Source: JBBIND01 sp037444075 (lineage in GTDB: Bacteria > Acidobacteriota > Terriglobia > Bryobacterales > Bryobacteraceae). Taken from it: a stretch of DNA of 64,000 nucleotides. Every line of letters starts with the position of its first letter. Within the stretch, counting starts at the first letter, position 1. The notes under the pieces were generated by a model, which saw only the letters and a list, made by a program, of their open reading frames with translations, did no database searches and was not told where the DNA came from. The position numbers and the translations under genes were made by a program. The stretch covers positions 34,271 through 98,270 of the forward strand of contig JBBIND010000004.1 in assembly GCA_037444075.1 (NCBI GenBank). The letters are read 5' to 3'. This document shows positions 8,811-18,343 of the stretch, one piece after another.

Positions 8811-10298
8811 TTGGATGGAGCCAGGCCAGGGGATTTGTGGGTGGTGGCCGTTTACCTGGCAGGCACTGTTGCACTGGGGGCCTACTTCCTTCGGCGTAGC
8901 CGAACGCCTGAGGGCTACACCGTCGCTTCCGGTTCCGTGCCTGCCTGGGCGGTGGGGCTGTCCGTTCTGGGAACATTTGTCTCGAGCATTTCTTACGTCG
9001 GCTATCCCGGCAAGGCGTTCACCGACAACTGGGCTCCCCTGCTGTTCGCGCTGACAGTGCCCGTCGTGGCAGTGGCCGCCGGCCGCGTCTTCGTACCGCT
9101 CTACCGGCGCCGCGGCGGCGTCTCGGCCTATGAACTGCTGGAAGAGAGATTCGGCTATTGGGCGCGGGCTTACGGCAGCCTCTCGTTTCAGATCCTCCAA
9201 TTGGGCAGAGTGAGCGTGATTCTGTACCTGGTGGCGCTGGTGGTAGCGCCCATGCTTCACGTGGACGTGCCTTCCGTCATCCTCGTCATCGGGCTGCTGG
9301 TTACCGTCTATACGTTGCTCGGAGGGATCGAGGGCGTGATCTGGACCGACGTCGTGCAAGTCATCGTGATGTTCGCCGGCGCTATTGGCTGCCTGGGGCT
9401 GATTTGGACGAAGGTGCCCGGCGGTCCCGTAGGGATCTTCCAGACTGCGTGGGCAGAGCAAGGCAAGTTCGCGCTGGGTGAGTTGTCCTTGCGGTGGGAC
9501 GGGCAGACCTTCCTGGGGGTTCTCGTTTTCGGCGTGCTCGCGAACCTGCAGAATTTCGGCATCGATCAGAACTACGTCCAGCGCTATCACAGCGCACAGA
9601 GCGAAGCCGGCGCGCGGCGGGCGGTGTTCATCGCCGCGCTGCCTTACGTGCCTGTGACCGCCCTGTTCCTGGCTATCGGAACCAGCCTGTTCGTGTATTA
9701 CCGCGTGTTCCCGGAATTGCTGCCGGCTTCGTTCACCGGCGACGCCGTATTCCCGCACTTCATCCGCACCACTCTACCAGCGGGGGTGGCAGGCTTGCTG
9801 GCCGCTTCCATACTGGCAGCCGCGATGAGTACCGTGAGTTCAAGCCTGAATTGCATGGCCACAGTGTTTGTGGAAGATGTCTGGCGCCGCCGCCGGCCCA
9901 CGCTGGAAGGTTGGGCGCATGTCCGGCTGCTGCGTACCGTAACGCTCATCAGCGGGATGGCCGGCACCGGGCTGGGGTTGTTGATGCTCGGCAACCGCTC
10001 CGGGTTGGATTTGTTCTGGCAGATATCCGCCGTGACTGGCAGTGGTTTACTCGGTCTATTCCTTCTGGCGATTTCAAAGATGCGCCTCCGCCGGGCAGCC
10101 GTGTTCATTGGGACGGTGACGACGGTTCTGTTCGTCTTATGGGGTAACTTCAGCCGTCAAATCGGAGTGTTACCGCAAGCGTGGTGTAGTTATCTGGATC
10201 CCCTGCTCGTGGGAGCGTTGGGCACCGCGCTTTTGATGGCGGTTACGCTGGCCGTGAATCTCTGGTTCAGGCGGCCTGGATTTCGTAAGGCGGATTGA
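8811..10298 (+). CDS. Sodium:solute symporter (SSS) family permease
   Basis: 495 residues from the TTG at 8811, chosen because GGGGAGGA lies about 11 nt upstream and because only a short tail then precedes helix 1 (WVVAVYLAGTVALGAYF). The frame is open back to a GTG at 8721. SSS hallmarks include LSVLGTFVSSISYVGYPG in helix 2, and GVAGLLAASILAAAMSTVSS, which carries the sodium-site serines. About 12-13 membrane segments are predicted by eye. It imports a sugar, organic acid or similar solute with sodium; the substrate is not evident. It diverges from the URO-D-like gene, and its 3' end overlaps the convergent hypothetical gene by 32 nt. Confidence 0.85.
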   Translation: MDGARPGDLWVVAVYLAGTVALGAYFLRRSRTPEGYTVASGSVPAWAVGLSVLGTFVSSISYVGYPGKAFTDNWAPLLFALTVPVVAVAAGRVFVPLYRRRGGVSAYELLEERFGYWARAYGSLSFQILQLGRVSVILYLVALVVAPMLHVDVPSVILVIGLLVTVYTLLGGIEGVIWTDVVQVIVMFAGAIGCLGLIWTKVPGGPVGIFQTAWAEQGKFALGELSLRWDGQTFLGVLVFGVLANLQNFGIDQNYVQRYHSAQSEAGARRAVFIAALPYVPVTALFLAIGTSLFVYYRVFPELLPASFTGDAVFPHFIRTTLPAGVAGLLAASILAAAMSTVSSSLNCMATVFVEDVWRRRRPTLEGWAHVRLLRTVTLISGMAGTGLGLLMLGNRSGLDLFWQISAVTGSGLLGLFLLAISKMRLRRAAVFIGTVTTVLFVLWGNFSRQIGVLPQAWCSYLDPLLVGALGTALLMAVTLAVNLWFRRPGFRKAD

Positions 10299-11223
10299 AG
10301 TTCTCCACGCCCGCGCGCCTGCCTGCTATCCAACGGAGGACGTAAATCTGACGCGGGTCCGTGCGTCCGCCGAACGTGTTGGGCAGCACTTCGAGAAGCG
10401 TGTGGGCTAACTGGTCCCGGTAGTAGTCCATGTCCGCTTCCACCTTGACGCATGGGATGCCGCCGACCTTGAGGGTCTGCTTTTCATGAAAGGTCAACTG
10501 CACGTTGGCCTCGCCGAAGCGGACCTCTTTGAAGCTGCGTGTAGCCCCCGGGTGGAACAGTCCCGGCAGAGGGACCTCCTTGAACGTGCCGTGCTGGACC
10601 GCCTGCGTAAGCTGGTCGAGCAGCCGGGCGTCGGCATAGCCGAAGAAGCGGTCTGGTGAAAGATCGGCTTGAGGGTCATCCCAAATCAGGTTCTTGAAGT
10701 AATCGACGGCTCTGCCGGCAGGCAGAAGAATGGAACCGAGCGCTTCCGTGATGTTCAGGAAAGCCGCCACACTGGCGGGTTCCTCTTCCATCCACTGCGA
10801 GTAGCGATCCTGGGCGTTTTTCTGGCTGGCGCCCTGGGAGAGGATCTCGATCAGATGAGGGTGTGTTTCGCTCAGCTTATCCCAGCGAGCCCGGGAGAAA
10901 CTGAACGTGTTGTTGCGCGGCAACAGCATCAGGTCTGCGAACTGCACCACTCCCGGCTGCACGAGGATGGGTGTAAAGCCGGTCTGCAAGTGGTCTTTCG
11001 CGGATACGATGACGGTGTAGCGATCGGCCAGGTTGTCCGAGAACGGGACCTCCGTCCGCAGGACAGGCTTTTGCGAAAACCTGCTCAATTGCTGCTTGTG
11101 GTTGCCGTCAATACATCGGTACAGAATCCGAAGGCCTTCGGGCATCACTTCTCTGGCGCCATTGAACACACGCACCATCAGCGGCGCCGTGGGTCCGGTG
11201 TGCTTACGTCGTGACCTTGGCAT
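10267..11223 (-). CDS. Hypothetical protein
   Basis: 318 residues; start ATG at 11223 with GGAGGGG directly upstream. No family recognised. Residues about 15-110 look like a small beta domain with short strands (LMVRVFNGAREV, VIVSAKDHLQTGF), followed by a mainly helical middle and an alpha/beta C-terminus ending LRWIAGRRAGVENF. There is no signal peptide or membrane helix. Its 3' end overlaps the convergent symporter by 32 nt. The remaining 106 nt up to the isomerase gene hold nothing obvious. Confidence 0.6.
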   Translation of the reverse strand: MPRSRRKHTGPTAPLMVRVFNGAREVMPEGLRILYRCIDGNHKQQLSRFSQKPVLRTEVPFSDNLADRYTVIVSAKDHLQTGFTPILVQPGVVQFADLMLLPRNNTFSFSRARWDKLSETHPHLIEILSQGASQKNAQDRYSQWMEEEPASVAAFLNITEALGSILLPAGRAVDYFKNLIWDDPQADLSPDRFFGYADARLLDQLTQAVQHGTFKEVPLPGLFHPGATRSFKEVRFGEANVQLTFHEKQTLKVGGIPCVKVEADMDYYRDQLAHTLLEVLPNTFGGRTDPRQIYVLRWIAGRRAGVENFNPPYEIQAA

Positions 11224-11329
11224 TCACCCCTCCGATTGTTTGTACGGGCGGCCCACCGAAGGGACCGCCCGGATGTCAAAGCCTGCCGCGAGACTACCTA
11301 AACAACGGATTTCGCTTCAGGCCGATGGA

Positions 11330-12154
11330 CTAACCTCGGAGCCCGGCGAGGACTCCGCGCATATAGGCAAAGGACTTCATCATGCCGGGCAACGGGTTGT
11401 CCGCGTCGATTTCGTATTCGAGCATGACGGCGCCCTTGTAGTTCATCTGCTTCAGCTGCTTAAAGATAGCCACCACCGGCATGGCTCCATCGCCCACCGG
11501 GCATTGGGAGCCCGCCTTCATCAAATCTCGAAGGTCCTTGATATGCACATCCAACAGGCGCGGACCGGCTTCGCGGAGGGAAGCTACAACGTCGACGCCG
11601 GTGCGCGTGGTGTGCCCCACATCCACGCACAAGCCCACGCGCGGGTCCATGTCCTTCACAGCCTTGAGCACGCTCTGCGGCGAGGGGAAGTGCTTGTCTT
11701 CGGGCCCGTGGTTGTGGATGGCGGCTTTGATGTTGAACTCCTTCACGAGTTTCTCGACCTCAGGCAGCGTGGCGTGCGAGGGTGCGCACACCATCATCGG
11801 CATGCCGCACGCCTTGGCGTATTCAAACATCTTCCGCAATTCTTCCGGCTTCTTGAGATCGATGTTCCCTCCGGAGAGGATCTGCATGCCGGCCGCGGCG
11901 AAATCCTTCCGGCCGGCGGCGATCTCCTCGGGCGTGCTGACATAGCGCAAATGGAATTCCTTCACGCTGATGTGCTGGACATTCAGCTGCTTAAGGATCT
12001 CAATGGCCTGCGCGCGCGAGAACTTGCGCAGAGAATACGTCGCCACGCCAAGGGTCAGCTCTCCTGCCGGCGCAGCCGAGGCCGGGGTGCGGCTGATGGC
12101 CGCAAGCGCCGCCGAGGCGCCGAGGAAAGTCCGCCGTGTGGTTGCTGTGTTCAT
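11330..12154 (-). CDS. Exported sugar phosphate isomerase/epimerase-like TIM-barrel protein
   Basis: 274 residues. The N-terminus has a Tat-like motif (TTRRTFLGASAA) followed by a hydrophobic stretch and ASA, consistent with export. The barrel is of the AP-endonuclease-2/xylose-isomerase-like type: IEILKQLNVQHISVKEFHL, KAAIHNHGPEDKHF, LCVDVGHTTRTG, LLDVHIKDL and AVMLEYEID, the last providing likely metal-binding Glu/His/Asp residues. A strong AGGAGT precedes the ATG. It follows the BNR-PHP gene by 11 nt and is probably co-transcribed. Possible role: isomerisation of a periplasmic sugar or polyol (inference). Confidence 0.85.
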   Translation of the reverse strand: MNTATTRRTFLGASAALAAISRTPASAAPAGELTLGVATYSLRKFSRAQAIEILKQLNVQHISVKEFHLRYVSTPEEIAAGRKDFAAAGMQILSGGNIDLKKPEELRKMFEYAKACGMPMMVCAPSHATLPEVEKLVKEFNIKAAIHNHGPEDKHFPSPQSVLKAVKDMDPRVGLCVDVGHTTRTGVDVVASLREAGPRLLDVHIKDLRDLMKAGSQCPVGDGAMPVVAIFKQLKQMNYKGAVMLEYEIDADNPLPGMMKSFAYMRGVLAGLRG

Positions 12155-12165
12155 AGTGAATACTC

Positions 12166-14697
12166 CTATTTATAGTTAATGAACATCGGGCTGGACCAGG
12201 CGATCATCTGGTCTGTTTGAAGCACCCGAACGTAGTAAAAATGTCTACCGGTGATGGCGCCCGTATCGGTGTAGGTGAAGTCGACCACTTGCCGGTCTTG
12301 CTTAGACGAGTAGATCACGCAGTTATCCTTGATGATATCCACTCTGGCGATGGGACGCGTGCCGCGGGCTTTCACGCTGATCGGCAGCGGCTTGCTCAAG
12401 GCGAACTCGTCACCCATGAAGTGCGGACCCATGCGCACGTCGAGGAGGATGTTGTCCGTAGCGCCATACGTGTGCCGTCTGCGGATAGCGTTCAGTATCC
12501 CCTCGCGGCTGGGATCATCGGTGTAAACCATGGCATAGCTGATGTGCGTGGAGCCATGGTCTGAACTCGTGATGATCCCGAGCTTGTAGCCCTTGGCCCA
12601 GGCATTGGAGACCATCCCCGCTGGTTGGTAGCCGGCCTGTTTCATGTGTGCCGCGTCGCGAGGTTCCTCGGCGGCGTGTGGCGCCCCTAGCTGCTCGTAG
12701 TTGGTGCGGGAGCCCTGGAAAATCTCGACGACCGGTTCCAGGCCGGGGTCATTGTCACGCCAATCGGTGCCCATGCGCGTGGCGCTGGTGTGCGAGATGG
12801 CCAGCCCGCGGCGCGGCCGTATGTCGTCGTACAGGAGCTTGGTATCGTTACTGACCACTTCGCCCGTGCCGATGCCCGGTTCGTCTCCGTGCGGAGAAGC
12901 GCCGAGTCCGAAACCCTTAGCTCCGGTACGAAGGTGGAAGGGAGTCACACGGGACTCGGACCTGCGCGCGAAGAAGACGTTGCGGTGCCCGTTCGGGTAG
13001 ATCACGCTGCGCTCATAGCCGAAGATCGGCACATAAGCTCCCGGCACGTGGTACATGTCCGTCATCTTCTGCGTGTAATACCACCAGTAGGGCCAGGCTC
13101 CGCCCTGGTGGTCTGTGGAAGCGCCGAAATCCATGCTGGCGGCGTCGATCATGTAGCGGTAGAAATCCTGGAGCGAACCGTCGTTGCCTCCCCCACCGTC
13201 CCAGCTCAATTCCGTGTGCCGGTGAAAATCCCCGCGCACGATGCGCAACTTCCTGCCGCCCACTTCAGCGACGTGGGCCCGAATCGCCTTCAAATCCCCG
13301 GCTTCATCGGGATGGCCTTCGGGAACCTGCACTTTCTCCTCGGGCGCGGCGCCCCAGGCGATCGCGGAAACAGGCGCGGGCGCAGCCGCTCGCCCGGCGT
13401 ACACCTGCTGCCGGATGGGGCGGTGGTAGAACTTCTCAGTCCGGTTGTCGGTGTCCCAGGCGAGCCACAAGGAAGCCTCGGCGTCGAGCGTGGCGCTGAT
13501 GCGGGTGCTGGAGCGGCCCTTGCTGTGAGGAATATCCACCGGCGCCGTCCACCGGTCGCCTGCGAGGTGCGTGAGGCGGTACTCGTAGAAGCCCCGGTTA
13601 CTTTGACCCTGAGCTTCCCGCGCGAGGCGGCGCGATTTGGCAGCTACCCAGATGGAACCTCTGCCGTCGCTGAACACGTGCGGCTGGTAAGTATGGTCAC
13701 CCTGAAAAACGGCTGCGAGCGATTCCACCGTATCCCGCCATTGACCGTTTTCATAACACCGGATCCGCGGCTGTCTCTGCCCGCCGAGCGGTGAACCTGC
13801 CGGGCGGTCGCGAAGAATGTAGCCCTGGTCCTTGCCCCAGGCGGGTCTGCCCGCTTCCCAGGCGACCCAGACACGCTGCGCCGTGTCCACCGCCACGGTG
13901 GCGCGCACCTCGAAACGCGGACTGATGGCGACCGGGATTTCCCCGTCTTGCAGCGCGCCACCTGAGACCCGGGCCATATAGACGTCATAGTTGCCTTGGC
14001 GATAGCTGTCATAGACAACCCAGGCAGTTCCCTGAGCGTCCAGCGCGACGGCGGGTTCCCAATCATTAGCTTGGCGGGAAGTGACACGCACATCCGGAGA
14101 CCATCGTTCCCCGTCGAACGTCTTCAGGAAGATGTTGCTCCATCCAGCTCTGAAACCCTGCCATACCAGGGCGAACCTGCCCTTGCTGCCGCTCGTGAGG
14201 CGAGGGTTGATGTCCGGGAGCGGATCACTCGTCAGGCGCTCGAGCGTCCCCCATTCCTGCGTCGCCGGGTCAAAGCGCCGCGCGTGGAGATCCCAGTTAT
14301 CGGCCTTCATTTGGGACCACACCACCCAGACGCGGTTGGAAGCGTCCACGGCCAATTGCGGCAACCAACTGTCGCCGCTCGTGCCCGGTACCCACTGAAG
14401 GCTTCCCCACTTCCCGTCCGCGTAACGGCGGATAGCAATGTCATCACGGTCGCCTGAGAAACTCAGCCAAGCCACCCAGAGGGAGCCGTCCGGGGCCGCT
14501 GCGATGGAGGGGAGGTCATCCTGCCGAAATTCGTGACCCACGGCTGTGGCGGCCACGCTGCCCGCTGCGGGCGCCTGAATGGGGGCAGGGAAGCCAGCTT
14601 CTCCAGGGGCTGCGCTGGCCCTGTCACCCTGTAGCCAGAACACGCCCGCGGCCATGAAGACCGCGACAGAGACAAGCAGAAGCGTCCGTGTTGGCAT
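12166..14697 (-). CDS. Exported BNR-repeat / PHP-domain (DUF3604-like) protein
   Basis: 843 residues from the ATG at 14697, where a signal-anchor-like stretch (LLLVSVAVFMAAGVFWL) begins and a TACTAT hexamer lies exactly 7 nt upstream. Residues about 60-450 contain repeated WVAW/WVVW beta-propeller blades (SLWVAWLSF, RVWVVWSQ, TAWVVYDS, RVWVAWEAG, SLWLAWDT). The C-terminal half carries a PHP-like metal site: GDFHRHTELSWDG, GASTDHQGG, a later ISHTSAT, and GIITSSDHGS. Family members are putative metal-dependent hydrolases. It lies downstream of the TonB receptor, from which a terminator separates it. Confidence 0.8.
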   Translation of the reverse strand: MPTRTLLLVSVAVFMAAGVFWLQGDRASAAPGEAGFPAPIQAPAAGSVAATAVGHEFRQDDLPSIAAAPDGSLWVAWLSFSGDRDDIAIRRYADGKWGSLQWVPGTSGDSWLPQLAVDASNRVWVVWSQMKADNWDLHARRFDPATQEWGTLERLTSDPLPDINPRLTSGSKGRFALVWQGFRAGWSNIFLKTFDGERWSPDVRVTSRQANDWEPAVALDAQGTAWVVYDSYRQGNYDVYMARVSGGALQDGEIPVAISPRFEVRATVAVDTAQRVWVAWEAGRPAWGKDQGYILRDRPAGSPLGGQRQPRIRCYENGQWRDTVESLAAVFQGDHTYQPHVFSDGRGSIWVAAKSRRLAREAQGQSNRGFYEYRLTHLAGDRWTAPVDIPHSKGRSSTRISATLDAEASLWLAWDTDNRTEKFYHRPIRQQVYAGRAAAPAPVSAIAWGAAPEEKVQVPEGHPDEAGDLKAIRAHVAEVGGRKLRIVRGDFHRHTELSWDGGGGNDGSLQDFYRYMIDAASMDFGASTDHQGGAWPYWWYYTQKMTDMYHVPGAYVPIFGYERSVIYPNGHRNVFFARRSESRVTPFHLRTGAKGFGLGASPHGDEPGIGTGEVVSNDTKLLYDDIRPRRGLAISHTSATRMGTDWRDNDPGLEPVVEIFQGSRTNYEQLGAPHAAEEPRDAAHMKQAGYQPAGMVSNAWAKGYKLGIITSSDHGSTHISYAMVYTDDPSREGILNAIRRRHTYGATDNILLDVRMGPHFMGDEFALSKPLPISVKARGTRPIARVDIIKDNCVIYSSKQDRQVVDFTYTDTGAITGRHFYYVRVLQTDQMIAWSSPMFINYK

Positions 14698-14704
14698 GGC
14701 GTTG

Positions 14705-14710
14705 ATAGTA
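14705..14710 (-). promoter_or_regulatory. -10 box for leaderless BNR-PHP gene
   Basis: Minus-strand TACTAT followed by 7 nt and the ATG at 14697. It lies just downstream of the receptor's terminator, consistent with independent transcription. Confidence 0.4.
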
Positions 14711-14750
14711 TGCCCAGCCGGCAGGCAAGCCGTCAATAGCCTCGCCGCAC

Positions 14751-14787
14751 AAAGAAAAAGCCCCGGCGCGGTGAACCCGGCCGGGGC
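14751..14787 (-). terminator. Rho-independent terminator after the TonB receptor gene
   Basis: Perfect 8-bp GC stem (14780-14787 with 14760-14767), followed on the minus strand by a T-rich run (TTTTTCTTT). It sits 22 nt after the receptor stop codon. Confidence 0.85.
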
Positions 14788-14809
14788 CATTCGAAGTGGA
14801 AAGCCTAGG

Positions 14810-17800
14810 TCAGAAGTAGTACTTCATGCCAAGCTGCACGTTCCTTGGTCCGATCTTCGTGCCGCTGATGTGGCCGAAGTTGGTCGCGCCAAAGCTCGTC
14901 GCCGGGTCGCTGAAGATGGGCGTGTTGGTGGCGTTCTGCGCTTCAATACGGAACTCGAAACGCTGACCTTCCTTCGTACGGAAGCTCTTCAGGAGAGCGG
15001 CGTCGAAGGTGCGGATGCCCGGACCGCGATAGTTGAGATTCCGTGGCGCCGTGCCGGGAACGTCGATAACCGGCTGGCGGAAGGCAGCGTTGTTGAAGTA
15101 ACCCGTGAGACGGTTCACCACGGGACCAGAGGTGCTGGGGTCGCCGATCAGGTCAGGGCGCTGAGTGCCGGCCCACATGCTGCCACCGGACTGCGTGACG
15201 TGCAGGGGCATGCCGCTTTGCAGGAGAGTCATACCGCTTATCTCCCAGCCGCCGGCGATCCAATCCACAACGCGGTTCCAACCGGAGCCCCACTTGCGGT
15301 TGATGCCGAAGGGCAACTCCCAGGCGCCGGTCAAAATGGCGCGGTGGGCGACGTCATGAGCCGACAGCGCTCGCTCGCCACGCAGGTCGAAGAAGTTCTG
15401 GATGCCGGTCGCTCCGCCGAGCCAGCCGTAGTTTCCTGAGCCATGCGAGGAGTTGTCGATCATCTTGGACCAGGTGTAGTGGGTCAGCATGGTCAAGCCC
15501 TTCGAGAAGCGCTTTTCCCATTTGAGCTGTAAGGCGTGGTAATAAGAATCCGCGCGTGCCGGTTCGGCCGTTCCAACGCTCGTGCCGTCGAAATGCGGCA
15601 TGGGCCGCAGCAGACGGAACAGCTGAACCGTCGTGCGGTTCAGGTTGGTGGCTCGTGGATCGCGGATATGGCCGAAGAAGGGATTCGACACCGACGCCGT
15701 CAGCGCCGGCCGCCCCATGGGCCAATAAACCTCCGGCAGAGTGGACAAGGAGGTGTACGGGAGGAACAGGTGTGTGCCGCGGCTGCCCGTGTAGTTGACC
15801 TCGAGCACGGACGACATTGGCAACTCGTGCTGGATGGACAGGTTCCAGGAATGGTACGCGGGGTTGCGGTTGTTGCTGGGCAGAACCGTGCCTGCTCCAA
15901 GGCCAATGAAAGTCGCATCGCCCAGAGACCGGCCCGGTGGCAGCAACATGCCGTCCGGGTAGGGGTTGTTCAGCCGGGCGTACAGTGTGGCGTTGGAATC
16001 CAACGAGAAGGTGGGCGTGGAGTTGACGGCGAATCCGGCGCCGGTATGGCCGAACACGGTAGCGCGGCTGAGCTGGTAGAAAAGCCCGTAGCCGGAGCGA
16101 ATGGCAAGCTTGGATGTGGCCGCATAGGCAATGCCAATACGAGGCTGCCAGTTGTTCATGTCGGCTTCGAATGGGGAACGCTTGTTGCGGTCGGTGAACC
16201 GGAACACCCCACGGGTGTCGTAGCCAGGCACTCTCACCGGAGACTGGGCATCGAGATCCCAGTAGCTCTGGCGATCCTGGGTCTCCCAGCGGGGCACGTC
16301 AAAGTCATAACGGAATCCCAGGTTCAGGGTGAGCTTTCTGGTGACTTTCCAGTCGTCCTGGAGATAAAAGCCCCAGTACCCGGACCGGGTGTGGGCCTGC
16401 CTCGGAGCGATGTGGAAGTCACCCCAGCCACCCCAGCCAACCAGCATGGTGGCGAGGCCGTTCCCTTCATTACCCGGGCAGGAGAAGCGATCCCGGCAGG
16501 TTACACCGCGGCTGAAGCCGATGCGGCCGGAGGGAAAACCGGGCTGGGCGTAATTCAGGAAGTTCCGCCGGGTCTCGGCGCCCATCTTGAGATTGTGACC
16601 GCCAGAGACTTTGCTGTAGAAGCCCGTGACGTGGTGGACACCTTCCTGCCGGTCCATGATCAACCAGCCTTCCGTGCCGATGTCCGTGTAGCCATCGGGA
16701 GCGAGGGTCGGGAAGACCTTGAACTGCGCGGTGTCTAACATGTACTTCGGGAATCCCAAGGTGGTCAGATCGAAGAACTCCATCGGATTACGCCAGTAGG
16801 TTGAATGCGTCAAGCCGTAGCGCACGCTCCACATCGATGTGGCGCTTTGAATCCTGTTGAACTCCGCGACAATGGCCGTGGACGTGCTCAGGCTGGGTCC
16901 GTCATTGAAAGTGTAGGCGGGAGCGAGCTCCTTGAAAAGGTTGGGAGGCTTGCCCCGGCCGCGGCCGTAACTATACCGGCCCGTCAACCGGTTGTTTTCC
17001 GTGAAGTGGTGATCACCCTTGAGGTCGGTCTGCTGGCTCGGGCTCACCGTAATGCCTTGCTCAAACCAGTTGTTGGCCTCGGTCAAGGGAGTGCCCGTGG
17101 TGTTCGGCAGCGGGAAGTAAGCGAGGGACCTGACTGCCACCGGATCCTGTAACGACCGGGGAATGATGTTGCCGGCGAACGGCCGGCGTTCGATAGCTCC
17201 CGCAGCGTTGGTGAACGTATCGAAGGGGTTGTGGATCGTCATCACCTGTCCGGCCGCGTTTAGCGTTTGCGAGAAGTTCCCTTCGCGCTGGAGCAGGGTG
17301 GGAAAAGTGGCGGTGTAGCTGAGCGGGCTCTTGGCCTTGGTGCGTTCATAGGTGCCGAAGAAGAAGGTCTTGTTCCTCACAATCGGCCCGCCGATCACTC
17401 CCCCGAACTGGTCGCGGCGGTACATTGAGCGCGTCCTGCCGGCGCGGTTTGCAAACCAGGCGTTGGCATTCAGGTCGGAGTGGCGGAGGAAGTAATAGGC
17501 TGTCCCGTGGAAGTCATTCGTTCCAGACTTCGTTACCATGTTCACCACCGCCCCTCCGGTCTGCCCGTATTCGGAGGAGAAGAAGTTCGTCTGCATCTTG
17601 AACTCCTGAACAGCGTCCACGGAGGGCGTGAACTTCAGGTCCGTGATGCCGGAGTTCTGCTCGACGGTTACCACTGTCACTCCGTCCAAAAGGACGTCCG
17701 AGGTGGAGTTGCGGGAACCGTTGGCGACGAAGTTCGTGTTGTTATCGCCGCGCCTCCCGCCGGAACCGACCACGCCCGGTGTCAGGTATGTCAAGCCCAT

Positions 17801-18259
17801 CGGGTTGCGGGCGATGTTCGGCAGCGAAATGATGTACTTGTTTTCGATTACCTGGCCGAGGGTGGCGATGGTCGTATTCAGCAGGGGCGCCGTGGCTTCG
17901 ACCTCGACGGTGGTGGCCACATCGCCTACCTCCAGTTGGACGTCCAACGATGCCTGCTGCTGAACCTGAAGGTTGAAAGCGCTGAGAGAGTACCTCTTGA
18001 ACCCGGGCGCCTCCACGCTGAGCGTGTAGTTGCCGGGTGGAAGAGCGGTCACGACGAAACGGCCCTGCGCATCCGTCGTCGTCGAAACATCTGTGCCGCG
18101 CTCGACGCTTTTTACGATAACTTTTGCGGCGGGTATGGCGGCTTGCGTTGAATCGGTCACAAGGCCTCGCACGGAGGCCGTGAAAGTCTGGCTGAACAGC
18201 ATCGCTGTCAGCATCAAGCTTGCGAGCACCAGGGCCCAAGAAGCTTTGCGTAATGGCAT
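14810..18259 (-). CDS. TonB-dependent receptor, Oar-like
   Basis: 1149 residues from the ATG at 18259 (GGGGGAGGA just upstream; the frame is open further upstream without family character). Signal peptide to about residue 28 (MLFSQTFTA), then a carboxypeptidase-regulatory-like beta domain (VRGLVTDSTQAAIPAAKV ... GNYTLSVEAPGF), a plug region (TSDVLLDGVTV, GGAVVNMVTKSGTNDFHG) and a large outer-membrane barrel ending in the aromatic GMKYYF typical of barrel proteins. These receptors are common in Acidobacteria and take up large substrates with TonB energy. No SusD partner is next to it. Regulation: a palindrome lies in its leader (18309-18329). Confidence 0.9.
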   Translation of the reverse strand: MPLRKASWALVLASLMLTAMLFSQTFTASVRGLVTDSTQAAIPAAKVIVKSVERGTDVSTTTDAQGRFVVTALPPGNYTLSVEAPGFKRYSLSAFNLQVQQQASLDVQLEVGDVATTVEVEATAPLLNTTIATLGQVIENKYIISLPNIARNPMGLTYLTPGVVGSGGRRGDNNTNFVANGSRNSTSDVLLDGVTVVTVEQNSGITDLKFTPSVDAVQEFKMQTNFFSSEYGQTGGAVVNMVTKSGTNDFHGTAYYFLRHSDLNANAWFANRAGRTRSMYRRDQFGGVIGGPIVRNKTFFFGTYERTKAKSPLSYTATFPTLLQREGNFSQTLNAAGQVMTIHNPFDTFTNAAGAIERRPFAGNIIPRSLQDPVAVRSLAYFPLPNTTGTPLTEANNWFEQGITVSPSQQTDLKGDHHFTENNRLTGRYSYGRGRGKPPNLFKELAPAYTFNDGPSLSTSTAIVAEFNRIQSATSMWSVRYGLTHSTYWRNPMEFFDLTTLGFPKYMLDTAQFKVFPTLAPDGYTDIGTEGWLIMDRQEGVHHVTGFYSKVSGGHNLKMGAETRRNFLNYAQPGFPSGRIGFSRGVTCRDRFSCPGNEGNGLATMLVGWGGWGDFHIAPRQAHTRSGYWGFYLQDDWKVTRKLTLNLGFRYDFDVPRWETQDRQSYWDLDAQSPVRVPGYDTRGVFRFTDRNKRSPFEADMNNWQPRIGIAYAATSKLAIRSGYGLFYQLSRATVFGHTGAGFAVNSTPTFSLDSNATLYARLNNPYPDGMLLPPGRSLGDATFIGLGAGTVLPSNNRNPAYHSWNLSIQHELPMSSVLEVNYTGSRGTHLFLPYTSLSTLPEVYWPMGRPALTASVSNPFFGHIRDPRATNLNRTTVQLFRLLRPMPHFDGTSVGTAEPARADSYYHALQLKWEKRFSKGLTMLTHYTWSKMIDNSSHGSGNYGWLGGATGIQNFFDLRGERALSAHDVAHRAILTGAWELPFGINRKWGSGWNRVVDWIAGGWEISGMTLLQSGMPLHVTQSGGSMWAGTQRPDLIGDPSTSGPVVNRLTGYFNNAAFRQPVIDVPGTAPRNLNYRGPGIRTFDAALLKSFRTKEGQRFEFRIEAQNATNTPIFSDPATSFGATNFGHISGTKIGPRNVQLGMKYYF

Positions 18260-18308
18260 AGTCCTCCCCCTATTCTGAGTCGGTAGAGATTCTTTTGTGA
18301 AACCCCGT

Positions 18309-18329
18309 AGCGTTCCGCCCAGGAACGCT
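18309..18329 (-). promoter_or_regulatory. 8-bp inverted repeat downstream of the TonB receptor -10
   Basis: AGCGTTCC, 5 nt, GGAACGCT: a perfect dyad between the candidate -10 (18336-18343) and the receptor start. It could be a repressor operator or a leader hairpin; there is no T-run on either side, so it is not a standard terminator. Confidence 0.4.
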
Positions 18330-18335
18330 GGATCA

Positions 18336-18343
18336 ATTCTATA
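18336..18343 (-). promoter_or_regulatory. Candidate -10 region of the TonB receptor gene
   Basis: Minus-strand TATAGAAT, overlapping the last codons of the upstream M28 peptidase gene; it would give a leader of about 70 nt. No strong -35 is seen. Confidence 0.3.

Noticed and set aside
8652..9758. 368-codon minus-strand frame across the symporter
   Set aside because: No recognisable domain; the symporter on the plus strand has full family motifs.
11033..12175. 380-codon plus-strand frame opposite the exported isomerase
   Set aside because: Antisense shadow; the His/Arg/Leu-rich translation matches no family.
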